A stretch of DNA of 64,000 nt from Psychrobacillus sp044762745 (GTDB lineage: Bacteria; Bacillota; Bacilli; Bacillales_A; Planococcaceae), in assembly GCF_044762745.1 (NCBI RefSeq), contig NZ_JBIWEX010000004.1, positions 124,001 to 188,000 of the forward strand. The letters run 5' to 3'. The translations under genes and the position numbers were made by a program. This document shows, piece by piece, positions 1 to 8,781 of this stretch. Each line of letters begins with the position of its first letter. The stretch's first letter is position 1. The notes under the pieces are model-generated. The model did no database searches, was not told where the DNA came from, and saw only the letters and a list, made by a program, of their open reading frames with translations.

Positions 1-29
1 TAGCCAAGTAGTAAAGTGACAACCAAAGA

Positions 30-818
30 TTATTCCTGATTCATAATTCGTTTTGCAGCATCCTTTAATAAACAAATAAGCGCTTCAATATCGTACTCTT
101 CTTGACGAATAACAGGAAATGTTACTGATAGCGTGCCAAGTAATAAGTTACCTTTAGCAAAAATTGGTACGCTTATGGACATGGCACCTTTTACACGCTC
201 TCCTTTAGTCATTGCATATCCATGGTTTCGAATAAACGATAATTGCTTAAGAAGGACTTCTTTCGAATCTACCGTAGTTTCCGTAATTTTTTTGAATTCA
301 TTAGTACTTATATAGTTTTGAATAAATGCATTGTCTTGATAGGCAAGTAAAATCTTAGCTGAGGCTCCCGCATACAATGGCGAAGTATGCCCAACAAAAG
401 TAAGTGCTGACAGTTCGTGACGACTCGGCAAATTATAGATACAACGACGCTCATCATGTTCAATAATATTTAATGAGACATTCTCTTTTGTTTGGTCATT
501 CAATTCTTCCATTATTGGTATGGTTCTAGAAAGAAGTACGTCATTTTTTTTAACCAGTTGACCTAAAAACATAAGCTCTAGTCCTAATGAATACTGTTTG
601 GTTTTCTCATCTTTTACAAGAAAACCTTCGTAAACTAATGTACTAACGATTCTCTGTAAACTAGAAATAGAAATTTCAGTTCCCTTAGAAATTTCAGTTA
701 ATGATAATTTTGGTTGATCTACAGAAAATGCACGTAACACTTGAATCACTCGGTGAATCGAAGACATAGAATAATTACTTTTAAATGTTTCTTCCTTCAA
801 GGTGTGCACCTCTTTCAT
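30..818 (-). CDS. IclR-family transcriptional regulator
   Basis: 262 aa, the normal length for the IclR family. Residues about 18-80 form the N-terminal winged helix (SSIHRVIQVLRAF, then SLTEISKGTEIS as the recognition part); residues 95-260 form the GAF-like effector domain. The ATG follows AAAGGGAATAATT. It is the last gene of a five-gene acyl-CoA operon on the same strand, 11 nt after the CoA-transferase stop, so it is probably the local regulator. IclR proteins bind short inverted repeats and respond to carboxylic or aromatic acids. A fitting dyad lies at 5045-5061. The effector cannot be told from sequence. Confidence 0.9.
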   Translation of the reverse strand: MKEVHTLKEETFKSNYSMSSIHRVIQVLRAFSVDQPKLSLTEISKGTEISISSLQRIVSTLVYEGFLVKDEKTKQYSLGLELMFLGQLVKKNDVLLSRTIPIMEELNDQTKENVSLNIIEHDERRCIYNLPSRHELSALTFVGHTSPLYAGASAKILLAYQDNAFIQNYISTNEFKKITETTVDSKEVLLKQLSFIRNHGYAMTKGERVKGAMSISVPIFAKGNLLLGTLSVTFPVIRQEEYDIEALICLLKDAAKRIMNQE

Positions 819-829
819 AATTATTCCCT

Positions 830-2014
830 TTATAGTAGATTATTTTCTTTAAATATTGCTACTCCCTCTTTTTTCAAATCAAGAAGTTCCTGAAATACTT
901 CCTCATTATGCTGACCTAATGTTGGAGGAGCCATTCTTGTCTTCACATTAAGTCCACTATGTTTTAAAGGACTGGCAAGCAGTTTTACTTCACCTACTTC
1001 GTGTAACAAGTTTTCAATGCCTCCACGAGCAATTATTTGTTCTTGATCTAATGCTTGCTGAATATTATTCACGCGCCCAACCGGGACTTTGGCATCAGAA
1101 AGAATATCTACCCATTGGTCAGATTTTTTCTTTTTCAATACTTCCTCTATTAAAATCACCAAATCATTTTCATATTTTTTTCGGTCATTGTTTGTTATAA
1201 ATCGTGAATCATTACCCCATTCTGGGTGACCAAGCGCGGCAGCAAACTTCCTAAATAACCCGTCATTACCAGCACAAATCATAATAGCGAAGTCTCCGGT
1301 TTGGAATACTTGATAAGGTGCCACGTTATTGTGTTGATTTCCTTTTCTCTCTGAAATCATTCCTGTGTTCAAATATGCACTTGCAACGTTAGCCATGCTT
1401 GCAACTTGAACGTCAAGTAGTGAAAGATCAATATATTGCCCTTCACCTGACATATCTCGCTGACGAATCGCAGTTACCACGCTAAGAGCAACATACACAG
1501 AGGTGATAATATCAGCAATCGGTATACCTACTTTTGTTGCAACATCTTGGGGACTACCAGTCACATCCATTAACCCACTCATTGCCTGGATAACAGGGTC
1601 AAAACCTGGTAATTCGCTAAGTGGTCCTGTTTGCCCGAATCCAGTGACAGAACACACAATAATTCCCGGTTTTTTCTCCTTTAACACGTCATAATCTATA
1701 CCTAACTTCTTCATTGTTCCAGCTTTAAAATTCTCAATAACTACATCTGATTTTTCAACTAGATCAAAGAAAAGTAGCTTCCCTTCTTCTGACTTCAAAT
1801 CTAGAGTGACAGATCGTTTGTTGCGATTTGCACTTAAATAATAGGTACTCTCTCCCTTTAAAAAAGGTCCCCAATCCCTCATACTATCAGAACCACCGGG
1901 CGGCTCTATTCTAATAACGTCTGCTCCCAAGTCTCCTAATATCATGGCACCAGCAGGAGCTGCATAAACACGTGATAGATCCAATACTCGTATATCATGT
2001 AAAGGTTGAATCAT
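830..2014 (-). CDS. Class III (CaiB/BaiF) acyl-CoA transferase
   Basis: 394 aa. Family III CoA-transferases move CoA from a donor thioester to a carboxylic acid. The N-terminal segment DLSRVYAAPAG and the glycine-rich stretch EPPGGSDSMRDWGP are typical, and Asp168 in GIPIADIITS fits the catalytic Asp169 of formyl-CoA transferase. The reading frame extends 28 codons further upstream, but the ATG at 2014 has AAGGGG 8 nt before it and matches family N-termini, so it is preferred. It lies between the crotonase and the IclR gene. It probably activates the acid degraded by the operon. Donor and acceptor are unknown. A second member of this family lies at 27386-28558. Confidence 0.85.
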   Translation of the reverse strand: MIQPLHDIRVLDLSRVYAAPAGAMILGDLGADVIRIEPPGGSDSMRDWGPFLKGESTYYLSANRNKRSVTLDLKSEEGKLLFFDLVEKSDVVIENFKAGTMKKLGIDYDVLKEKKPGIIVCSVTGFGQTGPLSELPGFDPVIQAMSGLMDVTGSPQDVATKVGIPIADIITSVYVALSVVTAIRQRDMSGEGQYIDLSLLDVQVASMANVASAYLNTGMISERKGNQHNNVAPYQVFQTGDFAIMICAGNDGLFRKFAAALGHPEWGNDSRFITNNDRKKYENDLVILIEEVLKKKKSDQWVDILSDAKVPVGRVNNIQQALDQEQIIARGGIENLLHEVGEVKLLASPLKHSGLNVKTRMAPPTLGQHNEEVFQELLDLKKEGVAIFKENNLL

Positions 2015-2051
2015 TTTACTACACCCCTTTTCATAGTTTTCTCCTAATCTC

Positions 2052-2861
2052 CTACTTTCCAAATTCCGGTTTTCTTTTCTCCATGACCGCCTGCACACCT
2101 TCCTTATGATCCTCTTCTTCCATCACGAAGGCCATTTTCGATGAGATATAATCTAGTGATGAGCGTAAAGTCATTTCACTGTTCTGATATACTGCCCGTT
2201 TAATAAGCTGAGTTGCAAGCTGAGGGCCACTTACCAATTTTTCCGCATAATCATCGACCGTTCGTTCTAGTTCCTCATCTGGAACTACAAATGTAATTAG
2301 TCCTCGTTCTTTCGCTACCTTAGCCGTTAAAACTTCTCCCGTCCACAACATATGCAACGCCATATCTCGCCCTACAAGTCGAGGCAAAAAGTATGCCCCT
2401 CCATCTCCAGGGACTAATCCGACTTTAATATAACTTTCAGATAGTTTAGCTGACTCGGCCACAAAGCGAATATCACACATCAGAGCCATATCAAGTCCTG
2501 CACCAAAAGCTACTCCATGCACTTTTGCAATCACTGGTTTATCAATTTCTTCTAATAGAAGTGGAATTCGTTGTACTTTTTTCCAAAGCGAATTTTTTCT
2601 CCTAATTCCATTTGAAATATTATCTTTTTCTGATTTATAAAATCCCTTGCCCGCAATCATCTCTTTAATATCCCCACCAGAACAGAAGCCTTTTCCTGCT
2701 CCCTGAACAATCAACACAGATATTTCATCTGAATCACGTACTTTTTCAAGTGCATCAATCCATAAATCTAACATTTCACCACTAAATGCATTTAAAGCCT
2801 CTGGGCGATTTAAAGTGATTTTTGCAACTTTATTATTTACTTCAAATAGTAAATCAGACAT
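2052..2861 (-). CDS. Enoyl-CoA hydratase/isomerase family protein, altered active site
   Basis: 269 aa, crotonase fold. The oxyanion-hole motif is visible (GFCSGGDIKEM), and GAGLDMALMCDI and GLVPGDGG are the usual landmarks. The two catalytic glutamates of enoyl-CoA hydratase are not kept: the position of Glu144 (GGGCEL in canonical enzymes) is Asp in GAGLDM, and the position of Glu164 is Tyr in SESYIKVGL. It may therefore be an isomerase, thioesterase or other crotonase activity. The chosen ATG follows AAAGGAG at 9 nt; the frame is open 17 codons further. It overlaps the stop of the upstream dehydrogenase by 8 nt, so translation is coupled. Confidence 0.8.
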   Translation of the reverse strand: MSDLLFEVNNKVAKITLNRPEALNAFSGEMLDLWIDALEKVRDSDEISVLIVQGAGKGFCSGGDIKEMIAGKGFYKSEKDNISNGIRRKNSLWKKVQRIPLLLEEIDKPVIAKVHGVAFGAGLDMALMCDIRFVAESAKLSESYIKVGLVPGDGGAYFLPRLVGRDMALHMLWTGEVLTAKVAKERGLITFVVPDEELERTVDDYAEKLVSGPQLATQLIKRAVYQNSEMTLRSSLDYISSKMAFVMEEEDHKEGVQAVMEKRKPEFGK

Positions 2862-3879
2862 GAACTTCCGCTCCTTTGACTTGAGTAATCGATTCCCAAA
2901 TTGTTTCTTCACGTGCGAGGTACATCGTAGCTAACTGATCTGCCCAATATGTCTCATTTCCACCTTCTTCACGCCATGCCCACAGACGTCTCGTAAAATG
3001 ATGCAATTCATGTTCATAGGTCATCCCTATTCCTGCATGTAACTGGTGTGCAGCCTTTGCTACTAAATTTGCATTTGCTGAAAGCTCAATTTTCGCCATT
3101 GCTATTTGCTCTTTTCCTACATCTGTCTGATATGTTGCGCTCGTTACAGCTAAAGTTGCATTTGCTGCAGCAGTTTCACCGGCCATTACAGTTAAGTGTT
3201 GCTGAATTGCTTGGAATTTGTATAGAGAGCGTCCAAACTGTTGACGTTCTTTGGAGTAAAAAATAGATAATGCTAATACACTTTCCATCGCCCCAGCCAT
3301 CATCGCAACTCGGCTAAGTGCTAAGAAGTTTGTATAATCTTCTAGAGCTTCTTCAGATGTAGTATTTAATTTTCTGTTCTCTAATCGCTGTATTACCTTT
3401 ACAGTGTCTCGGGGTTCAGCAGCAATATTTTCCTTGTTGCTACTAATTTCATTTAAAGCAAGGTTAACTACCTTATAGCCTTCTGTTGATATCACAATTA
3501 CTTCATCTGCATATCGAGCAAACGGGACGTATTTTAGTTCCTCTTCACTTCCATTTTCAAAATGTACGACTCGTAGCTTAGGTTCAACTTCTCCTTCATG
3601 ATTCGCTATGAACTGATTGGCATAAATTACTTCTGCTAAAGGAATAGGAGCTGCATACTTTCCGACAATGCGTAAAATAGCAAACACATCTTCATAGTCA
3701 CCACCAACCCCTCCTTTTTCTTCATCAATACTAAGGAGTGTCAATCCAGCCTCTTGTATCGCTTGCCATAATGGCACATTCCATTCCCCTTCTTCGAATC
3801 GTTCACGCTGTTCTTTTGTCGATAAGACTTTTAAAATTTTTTCCGTTGTACCTTCAATATACGATTTCATTTCACTCAT
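2854..3879 (-). CDS. Acyl-CoA dehydrogenase family protein (short subunit)
   Basis: 341 aa, shorter than the usual 380-390. The C-terminal helical domain is recognisable (RQQFGRSLYKFQAIQQ, then a long helix ending HQLHAGIGMTYEHELHHFTRRLW). The N-terminal half is divergent and the YEGT/GGT-E motif with the usual catalytic Glu is absent. It overlaps the next dehydrogenase gene by 4 nt (ATGA). An adjacent pair of one canonical and one degenerate acyl-CoA dehydrogenase resembles the alpha2beta2 heteromeric enzymes known from actinobacterial steroid side-chain degradation. I infer a heteromer in which this is the non-catalytic partner. Confidence 0.8.
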   Translation of the reverse strand: MSEMKSYIEGTTEKILKVLSTKEQRERFEEGEWNVPLWQAIQEAGLTLLSIDEEKGGVGGDYEDVFAILRIVGKYAAPIPLAEVIYANQFIANHEGEVEPKLRVVHFENGSEEELKYVPFARYADEVIVISTEGYKVVNLALNEISSNKENIAAEPRDTVKVIQRLENRKLNTTSEEALEDYTNFLALSRVAMMAGAMESVLALSIFYSKERQQFGRSLYKFQAIQQHLTVMAGETAAANATLAVTSATYQTDVGKEQIAMAKIELSANANLVAKAAHQLHAGIGMTYEHELHHFTRRLWAWREEGGNETYWADQLATMYLAREETIWESITQVKGAEVHV

Positions 3880-5030
3880 GCATAAACCACCCCTTTCGCC
3901 ACAATACCTCTCATGATTTCAGTTGTTCCCCCGCGAAGAGTAAATCCTGGACCATGGAGAATAGATTCGGTTAGTAAACGAGTATATTCATCAGTGGACC
4001 GCTTATCAGGTAGTGTTGGTAACAATAATCGAATCACTTCTGCCACATGCTGTTCAAAATTAGTTCCTAAATCTTTAACGAGGGCTGCTGCCAAATTAAC
4101 ATCTTTTTTCTCTTCTAATAGAGCTGCTATCCCAGCTGACATATTACGAAGATACCACATTCGGCTAACTAGTTTTGAGGCTTCCATCAATCCTAGATGA
4201 TCCTTTTTTTCTTTTAGTAAGGCGATAGCAGCCTCAAGTAATGGAAATGTACTCAAAATTCGTTCTGGACCACTTCTTTCGAAAGCTAGTTCCGTCATTC
4301 CTTGTGCCCATCCCTCTCCTATTTTCCCAACTACTCGATTATCAGGAACGAAAACGTTTTCAAGAAAAACTTCATTGAAATGGTGATCACCTGTTAAGTA
4401 CTGAATTGGACGAATGCTAACTCCTTCAGACTTTAAATCAACGATTAACTGGCTCATCCCATGGTGGCGCTTATTCGGATCCTGTGGAGTAGTACGACAT
4501 AAGGTGATCATATAATGTGAATGATGTGCACCTGATGTCCATGTCTTCATACCATTCACTATCCATCCACCCTCTACTTTCTTGGCACTTGTCTTCAGTG
4601 AAGCAAGGTCAGAACCTGAATTTGGTTCAGAAAGCCCTATAGAAAAATAACATTCCCCTTTTATAATTTTCGGGATAAAAAAATCTTTTTGCTCGTCTGT
4701 ACCGAATTTTAACAGCAACGGTCCTGTCTGACGATCAGCGAACCAATGAGATGCAACAGGAGCACCTATTGCTAGTAATTCCTCCGTGATGATGTAACGA
4801 TCGATTGAAGATCTTGCCTGTCCTCCGTATTTCTTAGGGAAAGTGATTCCAATCCATCCTTGTTGGCCAAGTTTCTTGGAAAATTCAGAGCTGTAACCAC
4901 TTAACCAAGAATCCGCATGCGTTTCAAAACTCCCTTTTGCCTTTTCTTCTTTTAAAAAAGAGCGAACTATCTGTCGGAATTCTTTCTGTTTTTCTGTAAA
5001 TTCAAATGCCGGAAGTTGTAATTGCTTCAT
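3876..5030 (-). CDS. Acyl-CoA dehydrogenase (catalytic subunit candidate)
   Basis: 384 aa, full length for FAD-dependent acyl-CoA dehydrogenases. Visible landmarks are the FAD/substrate loop FSIGLSEPNSGSDLASL, WTSGAHHSHYM, and the C-terminal RGGTTEIMRGI with the likely catalytic Glu. It is the first gene of the operon. The ATG follows AAAAGGGGAGATAATA. A perfect 17-bp dyad lies 14 nt upstream of the start. It should desaturate an acyl-CoA and pass electrons to electron transfer flavoprotein. The substrate is unknown; pairing with the short homologue suggests a bulky or branched acyl group. Confidence 0.88.
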   Translation of the reverse strand: MKQLQLPAFEFTEKQKEFRQIVRSFLKEEKAKGSFETHADSWLSGYSSEFSKKLGQQGWIGITFPKKYGGQARSSIDRYIITEELLAIGAPVASHWFADRQTGPLLLKFGTDEQKDFFIPKIIKGECYFSIGLSEPNSGSDLASLKTSAKKVEGGWIVNGMKTWTSGAHHSHYMITLCRTTPQDPNKRHHGMSQLIVDLKSEGVSIRPIQYLTGDHHFNEVFLENVFVPDNRVVGKIGEGWAQGMTELAFERSGPERILSTFPLLEAAIALLKEKKDHLGLMEASKLVSRMWYLRNMSAGIAALLEEKKDVNLAAALVKDLGTNFEQHVAEVIRLLLPTLPDKRSTDEYTRLLTESILHGPGFTLRGGTTEIMRGIVAKGVVYA

Positions 5031-5044
5031 TATTATCTCCCCTT

Positions 5045-5061
5045 TTACCGATATACGGTAA
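5045..5061 (-). promoter_or_regulatory. Perfect dyad, candidate operator of the acyl-CoA operon
   Basis: TTACCG and CGGTAA flank a 5-nt centre (ATATA), a perfect 6-bp dyad. It sits directly upstream of the ribosome binding site of the first operon gene. The distal gene of the operon encodes an IclR regulator, which makes autoregulation through this site likely. The assignment to IclR is inference. Confidence 0.5.
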
Positions 5062-5426
5062 TAGTTATTCTTTAATGGTAACTAATCACATAATATAGAA
5101 TGATAATTTAATTGTCAATTCTGAATTTATAGAAAATTAAAAGCATCATAATTGATTCATTTCGTCTTTCGACATATTTAATCTAAGGATGCTTAAAGGA
5201 TGGAAAAATTAGTTTTCTTTCCAAAGTATCGATAAGCATCCTTATCAATACTTATAAATAGTACAAGTTGGTAGAATAACGAGATTTCAAATTAAATTTG
5301 AATAATTGAAGGTAAATAAACAAAAGAAAATCATTCTAGTTTAAGTATGCATTTGTAGTGAATACACAAATAAGGAATGATTCTCTATTGCTATTTACAA
5401 AGATTAAAAGTCTCAAATGCCCAAGG
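5062..5426. other. Intergenic region with imperfect hairpin
   Basis: No gene is seen here. A hairpin at 5224-5253 has 13-bp arms (AAGTATCGATAAG and CTTATCAATACTT, one wobble) around a 4-nt loop, but no clear T-run follows on either strand. A second, wider pair of arms (AATCATTC at 5329, GAATGATT at 5376) lies closer to the racemase stop. One of these may end the racemase transcript. Confidence 0.35.
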
Positions 5427-6080
5427 TTAATTACTTATATTTATTGGGAGAGATTGTAAATAACCTAAGCATCTTTTAGCCGAAGCTCTTGGAGCTGTAA
5501 GAATAGGAACAGTCGTATTTAGCTGATCGGCGATATGAGCCATACTATATTGAGAGAGGACAATTACATCTACCTTTGCTTCTACTTGATGAACCATTTT
5601 CCGTATCCTTTCATCATGTTCATCCTTCTTACCTAATGAAAGTAGATGAATAAGTCCCGGTTCAACTAGAGACTCCACTAAAATTTCAGGATTCCTTTCT
5701 GTTATATAACTAAGTAAGGCAATTGGGGTTTCTCTAACTGTAGATACTAAACCAATCCGCTCATATTTTAGTGCTTCATCGAGCATAGCTTCATCAGAAC
5801 GGAACAACTTAACGGGATATAGAGGTTGAAGAATATCTGTTACATTGTTAAATGCAGAGCAAGTAAGCAAAATGCAGTCTACGTCTGATTGGACAGCTAA
5901 ATTAATCAGTAATGAAAATCTTCTAATAATTTCTGGTGTAAGCGAGCCACTACTTTCGATCATAGAGAACAAGCCCGTATCCATGAAATGTAGAAGTTGA
6001 ACGTCAGGCGCTTCATTATTGAACGCTTTTTCTATAGGTTTTAATGCGGTCGTTGTAGCGTGAATTAATCCGACTTTCAT
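5427..6080 (-). CDS. Aspartate/glutamate racemase family protein
   Basis: 217 aa. The fold is shown by MKVGLIHATTTAL at the N-terminus and the first catalytic cysteine in DCILLTCSAFNNV. The second cysteine of two-base racemases is replaced: the matching segment reads VIVLSQYSMAHI. It may thus be a one-base enzyme, a decarboxylase or an isomerase of the Asp/Glu/hydantoin racemase superfamily. ATG follows AGGGGGGAATTT. It lies about 190 nt downstream of the 2-hydroxyacid oxidase genes, so it could be a separate unit. A perfect 12-bp palindrome (6197-6208) lies in its upstream region. Confidence 0.75.
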   Translation of the reverse strand: MKVGLIHATTTALKPIEKAFNNEAPDVQLLHFMDTGLFSMIESSGSLTPEIIRRFSLLINLAVQSDVDCILLTCSAFNNVTDILQPLYPVKLFRSDEAMLDEALKYERIGLVSTVRETPIALLSYITERNPEILVESLVEPGLIHLLSLGKKDEHDERIRKMVHQVEAKVDVIVLSQYSMAHIADQLNTTVPILTAPRASAKRCLGYLQSLPINISN

Positions 6081-6196
6081 AAATTCCCCCCTAAATCTAT
6101 GGTTTTATTAATCTGAGTTGTCTAAAGCATATCCTCAAAACGAAACAAGTTCTCCGAAGTTACTTAAACCATCGATTAGATTTTTCGAATGAGAAA

Positions 6197-6208
6197 AGGT
6201 ATATACCT
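6197..6208. promoter_or_regulatory. 12-bp palindrome upstream of the racemase gene
   Basis: AGGTATATACCT is a perfect palindrome 117 nt upstream of the racemase-like gene and 61 nt downstream of the oxidase stop. It could be a regulator site. No regulator can be named. Confidence 0.3.
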
Positions 6209-6269
6209 ATTTTTGTTAGTATTATATCGTTAACTCCAATGACACTAGTTCATAAAATTCTAGAAATCT

Positions 6270-7466
6270 TTAACGTTTTTCAATCTGTTCAATTTTATTC
6301 ACAACTTCTTTTCCAATCTCTAGTGCCGCCGTTGCGGCTGGGGAAGGTGCATTACATACATGAACACTACTCTGGCCATTTACGATGAAGAAGTCATCCA
6401 CAAGACTACCATCACTTTTAAGTGCTTGTGCGCGCACGCCGGCTGGTGCAGCAATCAAGTCATCTTCCGAAATATCAGGGATAAGAATACGTGCATTCTC
6501 AACAAATCTTTTTTTACTCACGGATCGAACGATTTCTTCCAAGCCTTCCTTTGAATTTTTCAATCCTAGCTTCCAAAAGCCTGAATATGTAATCATTTCT
6601 CCAAAGTCTTTTAAATTAAATGACGTTTTTTTATATGCCTCTCTTTTAAATCCTGGTACTGCATTTGGACCAACGTCAACTTCTCCATCAATCATCCTTG
6701 TGAAATGTACGCCCAAAAATGGAAAGTTCGGGTTGGGTACGGGATAGATGAGGTTTTTAACAAGCGATCTTTTTTCTTTCTTAAGTTTGAAGTATTCACC
6801 GCGAAAAGGAAAAATTTTCATATCTATTACATAGCCGGCCATTTTTGCTATTCTGTCGCTATGTAATCCGGTGCAATTTATAAGAAACTTTGCTTTGTAG
6901 GTTTTATTTGTTGTTTCAACTGTTACTTCATTCGGTTGCTCGTCAATTGCTTTCACTTCTGCATTATTTTCAATTAATCCGCCGGTACTTCGAATAATCT
7001 CTGCCATTTTTTCTGCAACGGTTTTATAATTAACAATTCCTGTTGTTGAAAGATGAATTGCTTCGATTCCATTTACATGGGGTTCTTTTTCAAGTAATTC
7101 CTCTTTATTTAATCTTCTGACTTCAAGTTTATTTTGAAGGGCTCGATTATAAAGTTTTTCAAGTTCTGGTAACTCTTTTGGATTCGTTGCAACAATAACT
7201 TTTCCACAAATGTCATGGGGAATTCCGTTTGTTTCGCAAAAAGCCCGCATACTTTCACTTCCGGCTTTTGCAAACTTCGCTTTATAACTCCCCGGTTTAT
7301 AATAAATTCCAGAATGAATAACCCCACTGTTATGTCCCGTTTGATGCAGTGCAAGTTCTGATTCTTTTTCTAGTATTGCGAGTTTCGCGTTAGGATTTCT
7401 TTCAAGAATTGTCATCCCTACTGCCAAACCTACAATTCCTCCGCCGATAATAAGATAATCATTCAA
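6270..7466 (-). CDS. lhgO: L-2-hydroxyglutarate oxidase-like FAD enzyme
   Basis: 398 aa from a TTG start. The DAO-type FAD domain begins at once with NDYLIIGGGIVGLAVG; HQTGHNSGVIHSGIYY, the substrate-domain motif of the LhgO family, follows, and a C-terminal GVRAQAL / HVCNAPSPAATAAL segment closes the FAD site. Family members oxidise L-2-hydroxyglutarate to 2-oxoglutarate. The frame is open to a GTG at 7502, but TTG 7466 has AAAGGGGG 8 nt before it and matches family N-termini. It follows glcF by 22 nt. Because it sits with a GlcD-type (D-specific) enzyme, the real substrate could be another 2-hydroxyacid. Confidence 0.8.
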   Translation of the reverse strand: MNDYLIIGGGIVGLAVGMTILERNPNAKLAILEKESELALHQTGHNSGVIHSGIYYKPGSYKAKFAKAGSESMRAFCETNGIPHDICGKVIVATNPKELPELEKLYNRALQNKLEVRRLNKEELLEKEPHVNGIEAIHLSTTGIVNYKTVAEKMAEIIRSTGGLIENNAEVKAIDEQPNEVTVETTNKTYKAKFLINCTGLHSDRIAKMAGYVIDMKIFPFRGEYFKLKKEKRSLVKNLIYPVPNPNFPFLGVHFTRMIDGEVDVGPNAVPGFKREAYKKTSFNLKDFGEMITYSGFWKLGLKNSKEGLEEIVRSVSKKRFVENARILIPDISEDDLIAAPAGVRAQALKSDGSLVDDFFIVNGQSSVHVCNAPSPAATAALEIGKEVVNKIEQIEKR

Positions 7467-7488
7467 ATGCCTGGCCCCCTTTATTGCT

Positions 7489-8781
7489 TTAGTTAATCTC
7501 ACAGGCTTCAGCGATGAATTCTACAAGATGGACAACCTTAATTTTATCTTGCAAGCCTTCACGCTGCACACCTAATAACATCTGGAGATGACAACCTGGA
7601 TTTGTGGTAACAATCACATCAGGTACAATTTTTTTTACATTTTTCATCTTGTTATCAAGAACAAGCATCGATTCTTCGTGATGAACAATATTATATATTC
7701 CCGCTGACCCACAGCACATATCTTTTTGCTCCATTGCCGTATACGTAATGCCTGGAATTTGTTTTAACAATCGCAAAGGTTCATCCACAATATGTTGGAC
7801 ATTCGTTAAATGGCAAGATGGTTGATAAGATACGGATTTGTGAATGCTTTTTTTGAATGGCAATTCTAACTTTGACAAAAGAACGCTAATATCTTTATTT
7901 TTTTCACTAAAATTTGTTGCCCGCTCAAACCACGGATCTTTTTCATCAAAATACAAAGGATATTCAACAAGTGCAGCACCGCAACCACCTATCGAATTTA
8001 CGATAAAATCAAGTTCATAGTTCTCGTAAGCTACAATATTCTTTTTTGCAAGTGTAACTGCCTGATTACTATCACCGGCATGATGTTGGAGTGCTCCACA
8101 ACACCCTTGTTCTTTAATCGTGATAACTTCACAACCACCTGCTTCTAGTAGTTTAATCGCAAGGTCGTTAATATTAGCAAAGAACGTATCCATCACACAT
8201 CCTGGAAAATAGCCAATACGTAAAAGTGGAGAATTCTTTTTAGTAGAAAGCATACTTTTTCTCTTTAATGGAAGTTTAACAACAGGTGTAATTGACTCCA
8301 TACGTTTGATTGCTGAAGGGAGCACTGATAGTACATTAGATTTCCTAATGCCATTAATAATTTTTGTCTTTTGAAGAATATAAAGACCTTGTCCCATCAA
8401 TTTTAATACTCTTTTATTTGGTAATGTATGATGAAATATAAGAGATCTTATTGCATTTGTCTTGCGACTTCTGTCTTTATCCCTATAATCGGCTAATACG
8501 TTGACAGCGGATGTAAGAATTTTTCCGTATTTAACATTCGTAGGACAAACGGTTTCACAAGCACGGCAACCTAAACAGAGGTCAATTGGATTTGCCATAT
8601 CATGAATTGAAATTTTCCCTTCCGCGGCCATCTTTACAAGATTGATTCGGCCCCTCGGGGAATGTGTCTCTTTCCCAAAAGAAATGTATGTGGGGCATGC
8701 CGGTAAACAATATCCACACTGAACACAACTAAAAGTTTCGTCATAAGCAAGTTTTTTTCTTAAATCTTTTTCATCAATCAT
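7489..8781 (-). CDS. glcF: GlcF-like iron-sulfur subunit of 2-hydroxyacid dehydrogenase
   Basis: 430 aa. Two 4Fe-4S motifs occur near the N-terminus (CVQCGYCLPACP at residues 19-30 and CLGCRACETVCP near residue 70), followed by two CCG domains (EQGCCGALQHHAGD and DMCCGSAGIYN). This is the layout of the glycolate oxidase subunit GlcF, which carries electrons from the flavin subunit to the membrane chain. The start at 8781 overlaps the glcD stop by 8 nt (ATGATTGA). A TTG 4 codons upstream is possible but has its purine run too close. No GlcE subunit gene lies next to it. Confidence 0.85.
   Translation of the reverse strand: MIDEKDLRKKLAYDETFSCVQCGYCLPACPTYISFGKETHSPRGRINLVKMAAEGKISIHDMANPIDLCLGCRACETVCPTNVKYGKILTSAVNVLADYRDKDRSRKTNAIRSLIFHHTLPNKRVLKLMGQGLYILQKTKIINGIRKSNVLSVLPSAIKRMESITPVVKLPLKRKSMLSTKKNSPLLRIGYFPGCVMDTFFANINDLAIKLLEAGGCEVITIKEQGCCGALQHHAGDSNQAVTLAKKNIVAYENYELDFIVNSIGGCGAALVEYPLYFDEKDPWFERATNFSEKNKDISVLLSKLELPFKKSIHKSVSYQPSCHLTNVQHIVDEPLRLLKQIPGITYTAMEQKDMCCGSAGIYNIVHHEESMLVLDNKMKNVKKIVPDVIVTTNPGCHLQMLLGVQREGLQDKIKVVHLVEFIAEACEIN

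Noticed and set aside
5224..5253. Hairpin as an intrinsic terminator
   Set aside because: No T-run follows on either strand; it is kept only as an unexplained structure.
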